A model generated the notes under the pieces. The model made no database searches, was not told the DNA's origin, and saw nothing but the letters and a program-made list of their open reading frames with translations. Of a stretch of DNA of 18,741 nucleotides, positions 15,502 through 18,741 are shown in pieces. A program made the translations under genes and the position numbers. Origin of the DNA: Clostridium sp. (lineage in GTDB: Bacteria > Bacillota > Clostridia > Acetivibrionales > Acetivibrionaceae); NCBI GenBank assembly GCA_012841175.1, contig DUVG01000106.1, forward strand, positions 1 through 18,741, in the 5' to 3' direction. Every line of letters starts with the position of its first letter. The stretch's first letter is position 1.

Positions 15502-16548
15502 GTGAATACGATGAAGACTGGTTTAAGGAGAAAAATTAAGGTTCTGATAGTTGATGATTCTTTGGTGTTTAGGGAAAGGCTTGCAAGAGGATTGGCTCAA
15601 GACTCTGGTATTGAGGTTGTAGGAACAGCTCCTAATGCTTATGTGGCAAGAGATAAAATAATAAAATACCGTCCAGATGTAATGACTCTAGATGTAGAGA
15701 TGCCTAAGATGAATGGCATTGAGTTTTTAAAACGTCTTAAGCCACAATATCCTATACCAGTAGTAGTAGTGAGTTCTGTGAGTGAAAATGTATTTGATGC
15801 TTTAAATGCTGGTGCAGTTGACTTTATTACAAAGCCAGATTTTAGAAAACAAATGAGCAGTGATTTTTTTATAAATGAATTGATTGTAAAAATAAAGATT
15901 GCTTCAACGGCAAAGGTGGGAAACTGGAAAAAGGATATTTTATTAGATAGTGTATTAAGAAGTTCAAAAGAAGAGATAACAAATAAAGTTATAGCAATAG
16001 GTGCTTCTACAGGGGGTACTGAAGCAATAGCAAAGATTATATCTACATTCACAAAAGACATGCCGGGTACCGTTATTGTACAGCATATGCCGGCTGTTTT
16101 TACAAAAATGTATGCAGATAGATTAAACAACTCTTATTTAGTGGATGTGAAAGAAGCAGAAAACGGAGATAGTCTTTATCCAGGCAGAGTTTTAATTGCT
16201 CCTGGGGAATATCAGATGAGACTAAAAAAAAGAGGAAACACCTATTATGTAGAGTGTTTTAAGGGCAATAAAGTAAGTGGGCATTGCCCTTCAGTGGATG
16301 TATTGTTTTCGTCAGTTGCAGAAGTAGCAGCTAAAAATGCTATAGGAATAATTTTAACAGGCATGGGAAGCGATGGTTCAAGAGGTCTTTTGGAAATGAG
16401 GCAAAAAGGAGCAAGAACCATTGGGCAAGATGAAAAAAGCTGCGTTGTTTACGGAATGCCAAAAGTCGCTTATGAAATTGGTGCAGTTGAAAAACAGGTG
16501 CCTTTAGACAAAATACCACAGACTATACAATGGATACTAGAAGAATGA
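15502..16548 (+). CDS. cheB: CheB, receptor methylesterase/deamidase
   Basis: CheB removes methyl groups from receptors when phosphorylated by CheA. The receiver domain has Asp18-Asp19 and phosphosite Asp64 (LDVEMP), with Lys in ITKPDF. After a linker the esterase domain shows the triad Ser169 (GASTGG), His195 (VQHMP) and Asp291 (GMGSDGSRG), with spacing close to that of the enteric enzyme. The start is taken as GTG at 15502, nine bases after AAAGGA (15487-15492); the ATG at 15511 is too far away. The gap after cheR is five bases and the hybrid kinase follows after 11, so all three are in one transcript. Confidence 0.95.
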   Translation: MNTMKTGLRRKIKVLIVDDSLVFRERLARGLAQDSGIEVVGTAPNAYVARDKIIKYRPDVMTLDVEMPKMNGIEFLKRLKPQYPIPVVVVSSVSENVFDALNAGAVDFITKPDFRKQMSSDFFINELIVKIKIASTAKVGNWKKDILLDSVLRSSKEEITNKVIAIGASTGGTEAIAKIISTFTKDMPGTVIVQHMPAVFTKMYADRLNNSYLVDVKEAENGDSLYPGRVLIAPGEYQMRLKKRGNTYYVECFKGNKVSGHCPSVDVLFSSVAEVAAKNAIGIILTGMGSDGSRGLLEMRQKGARTIGQDEKSCVVYGMPKVAYEIGAVEKQVPLDKIPQTIQWILEE

Positions 16549-16559
16549 GGAGGTTTTTA

Positions 16560-18741
16560 ATGGAGGAATGTTCACATATAAATAAACTTACCAAAGAAAT
16601 AGACAGGTTAAAAATTACCCTCGAGAGTATAGGAGATGGGGTAATTACCACTGATTCTAGGGGTAATGTTAATATGATGAACAAGGCAGCGGAAGATTTA
16701 ACAGGTTGGACAACTAATGAAGCAGAAGGCAGACCTATTGGTGAAGTTTTTTCAATAATCAATAAAAACACAGGCAAGCCTTTAGAAAGTCCATTTGCTT
16801 TTGTATTGAAAGCTAAAAAGCCGGTGGGTTTAAAAAAACACACTGTGCTTATTTCAAAAGAGGGAAAAGAAAGTTATATTTCTGCAAATAGTGCACCTAT
16901 TGTCAATGAAAAAAAGCAAATAAGAGGAATTGTAGTTGTATTTAGAGATATAACTAGAATCATTAGAGCCGAAAAGGAATTGGCAAATGAAAAGAAAAAC
17001 TTAAAGTTAATATTTGATACTGCCCCTATAGGAATGGTTCTTGTTAATAAACATTATAAAATAATAAGAACAAATGACTCTTTGATAGGCTTTTCAAATA
17101 TAAATGGGAACAATGTCCTTCACAAAAGACTTGGAGAAGGAATGTGTTGTGCTAATAGCAGTAAATTTAATGAAAGTTTTAAAAACAATGGTGAATGTAG
17201 AAATTGCAAAATTATTAAAACCATTGATACCGTCTTTAAGACAGGTGAAGCCGTTTATGGGGTTGAGGTAGAACAGTTATTTTTGATAAAATCAGAGAAA
17301 AAAAAGCTGTGGTTGAGATTAAATGCTGTTCCTTTAGTTATAGATGGGGAAGAATTAGTATTAATTACATTTGATAATATTACTAACAAAAAGAAAATGG
17401 AATGGGAAATAAAGAGGGCAAAGGAAGATGCAGAAGCTGCAAACAAAGCTAAAAGTGAGTTTTTAGCAAATATGAGTCATGAAATCCGTACACCTTTAAA
17501 TGGAATTATAGGAATGACAAAATTAACTTTAGATACCAATCTTGATGAAGAACAAAAAGAAAATATTAGTATAATTAATTCTTGTGCCCACATGCTTTTA
17601 AATGTGATAAATGATATTTTAGATTATTCTAAGATAGAAGCTGGAAAAATGACTTTAGAAAGTATTCGATTTAACATTATTAATCTTTTAGATGATGTAT
17701 GTAAGGCACATATGGTAAAAGCAAAAGAAAAAGGTCTTGAATTTAGTTATAGAGTGGATAAGAATTTACCCCAAAATTTATTTGGAGATCCTAATAAACT
17801 TTCGCAAGTACTAAATAATTTGTTGTCTAATGCTGTAAAGTTCACCGATGATGGAGAAATTTTAATTACAGTTGATGTGTTAGAAGATCTTGAAAATAAA
17901 ATTAAATTAAGATTTGCAGTTTCAGACACAGGTATTGGAATTTCAAAAGAAGATGTTAAAAAACTTTTTATAAGCTTTAGCCAAGTGGATGGTTCTATTA
18001 CTAGAAAATATGGAGGTACAGGCTTAGGGCTTGTAATATCTAAAAGAATTGTTGAAATGATGGAAGGAGACATATGGCTTGAGAGTGAGCCCGGAAGAGG
18101 AAGTATTTTTTATTTTACATGTGAGTTGGTTAACCAAAATGTTAGGGAATATAAGAAGAAATATTACAAATATGAGGATAAAAACAAGCTAAATAGAAAG
18201 CTTAAAGTACTTATTGTTGAAGATGATGAAGTAAATCAAATGGTTTTATCAAAAGCTATAAAAGGTGAAGGACATTTAGTTAGTACTGCAAATAACGGAG
18301 TTGAAGCTTTAAACTTAATTAAAGAGAAAAAATTTGATTTGATTTTAATGGATATACAGATGCCTGAAATGGATGGTATAGAAACCACAAAGAGGATAAG
18401 AGAAATGGAAAATGGAACATATGAACATGTTCCTATAATAGCAATTACTGCACATGCCTTAAAAGGTGACAGGGAAAAATTTCTTTTATCTGGGATGGAC
18501 AGTTATATAGCAAAACCTATTAAATTTGAAGAACTGTTTTCTATTATAAATGATATTTTTAATATACAAAAAAATGAGAAAAATACAGCTAAAATAAGCC
18601 AACAAGTTTGTGATAAAGAGAAACTTTGGACAAGCTATATAAAAGAAAAAAACATGGCTGATTATATAGAAGATTTAGAAAAAGCTCTTTGGAAAATGGA
18701 TAAAAATCTAATTGAAATAAATGCGGCAAAAATTAAAAATA
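16560..18741 (+). CDS. PAS-PAS hybrid sensor histidine kinase (3' end outside window)
   Basis: The frame is open from the ATG at 16560, preceded by GAGGAGG (16546-16552), to the end of the window: 727 codons without a stop. There is no membrane segment, so it senses in the cytoplasm. The order is PAS1 (about 10-130), PAS2 (about 145-280), HisKA with phosphosite His307 (NMSHEIRTPLN), and HATPase with N box QVLNNLLSNAVKFT (about 415), G1 DTGIGI and G2 GGTGLGL. A receiver (about 548-670) follows, with Asp555-Asp556 and phosphosite Asp598 (LMDIQMPEMDG). PAS2 contains Cys196-Cys197 and Cys213-x-x-Cys216, a possible metal or redox site. The last visible residues look like the start of an HPt domain, where the expected His seems to be Ala. 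Placement after cheB suggests a link to the chemosensory pathway; the partner is unknown. Confidence 0.92.
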   Translation, partial: MEECSHINKLTKEIDRLKITLESIGDGVITTDSRGNVNMMNKAAEDLTGWTTNEAEGRPIGEVFSIINKNTGKPLESPFAFVLKAKKPVGLKKHTVLISKEGKESYISANSAPIVNEKKQIRGIVVVFRDITRIIRAEKELANEKKNLKLIFDTAPIGMVLVNKHYKIIRTNDSLIGFSNINGNNVLHKRLGEGMCCANSSKFNESFKNNGECRNCKIIKTIDTVFKTGEAVYGVEVEQLFLIKSEKKKLWLRLNAVPLVIDGEELVLITFDNITNKKKMEWEIKRAKEDAEAANKAKSEFLANMSHEIRTPLNGIIGMTKLTLDTNLDEEQKENISIINSCAHMLLNVINDILDYSKIEAGKMTLESIRFNIINLLDDVCKAHMVKAKEKGLEFSYRVDKNLPQNLFGDPNKLSQVLNNLLSNAVKFTDDGEILITVDVLEDLENKIKLRFAVSDTGIGISKEDVKKLFISFSQVDGSITRKYGGTGLGLVISKRIVEMMEGDIWLESEPGRGSIFYFTCELVNQNVREYKKKYYKYEDKNKLNRKLKVLIVEDDEVNQMVLSKAIKGEGHLVSTANNGVEALNLIKEKKFDLILMDIQMPEMDGIETTKRIREMENGTYEHVPIIAITAHALKGDREKFLLSGMDSYIAKPIKFEELFSIINDIFNIQKNEKNTAKISQQVCDKEKLWTSYIKEKNMADYIEDLEKALWKMDKNLIEINAAKIKN

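Noticed and set aside
15639..16130. 163-residue minus-strand open frame
   Set aside because: It is the reverse shadow of cheB, whose catalytic residues are all on the + strand.

Overview
The window looks like the chromosome of an AT-rich, spore-forming, cellulosome-making Firmicute of the Clostridium/Acetivibrio type. The evidence is a type I dockerin with two calcium-loop repeats, spoIVB followed directly by spo0A, AGGAGG-type ribosome binding sites on nearly every gene, and relics of an IS4-like transposase that I recognise from clostridial genomes. Every intact gene lies on the + strand. No species is claimed.

Region 1 (1-1609) is accessory and decaying. It begins inside the C-terminal core of an RHS/YD-repeat protein. 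The protein ends in a short polymorphic-toxin-like tail that stops early at 568 and has an open in-frame stretch after the stop. A gene-poor stretch and an internally deleted IS relic (about 958-1575) follow. Region 2 (1610-4518) is a likely envelope-glycan operon: a polytopic GT-C glycosyltransferase, a FAD-dependent oxidoreductase overlapping it by ATGA, and a 67-residue exported or membrane protein. Region 3 (4533-8663) encodes secreted proteins. The first is an M60/enhancin-like zinc metalloprotease with two CBM35/6-like modules, preceded by a near-consensus sigma-A promoter and followed by a terminator. The second is a cellulosomal protein combining a YD repeat, Ig/PKD-type modules and a dockerin. 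Between them is a second relic of the same IS family in the opposite orientation (about 6765-7041), so the 1610-6666 block is bracketed by inverted IS remnants.

Region 4 (8825-11352) holds sporulation genes: spoIVB (PDZ plus S55 serine peptidase, needed for sigma-K activation) and spo0A (master sporulation regulator). A strong sigma-A promoter lies upstream of spo0A, with a 0A box inside its spacer. Region 5 (11560 to the window end) is a chemosensory operon: cheY, cheA, cheW, a hairpin, cheR, cheB and a PAS-PAS hybrid histidine kinase that runs off the edge. It contains a full phosphorelay and adaptation set (CheA to CheY/CheB, CheR against CheB), but the window shows no receptor and no cheC, cheD or flagellar gene.

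Most genes belong to known families. The points most worth a second look are the YD-repeat/dockerin architecture, the inverted IS relics around the glycan/M60 block, the 0A box inside the spo0A promoter, the cysteine-bearing PAS domain of the hybrid kinase together with its apparently His-less HPt-like end, and the interrupted RHS tail. I found no CRISPR array, tRNA or rRNA gene, and no clearly new multi-gene system.
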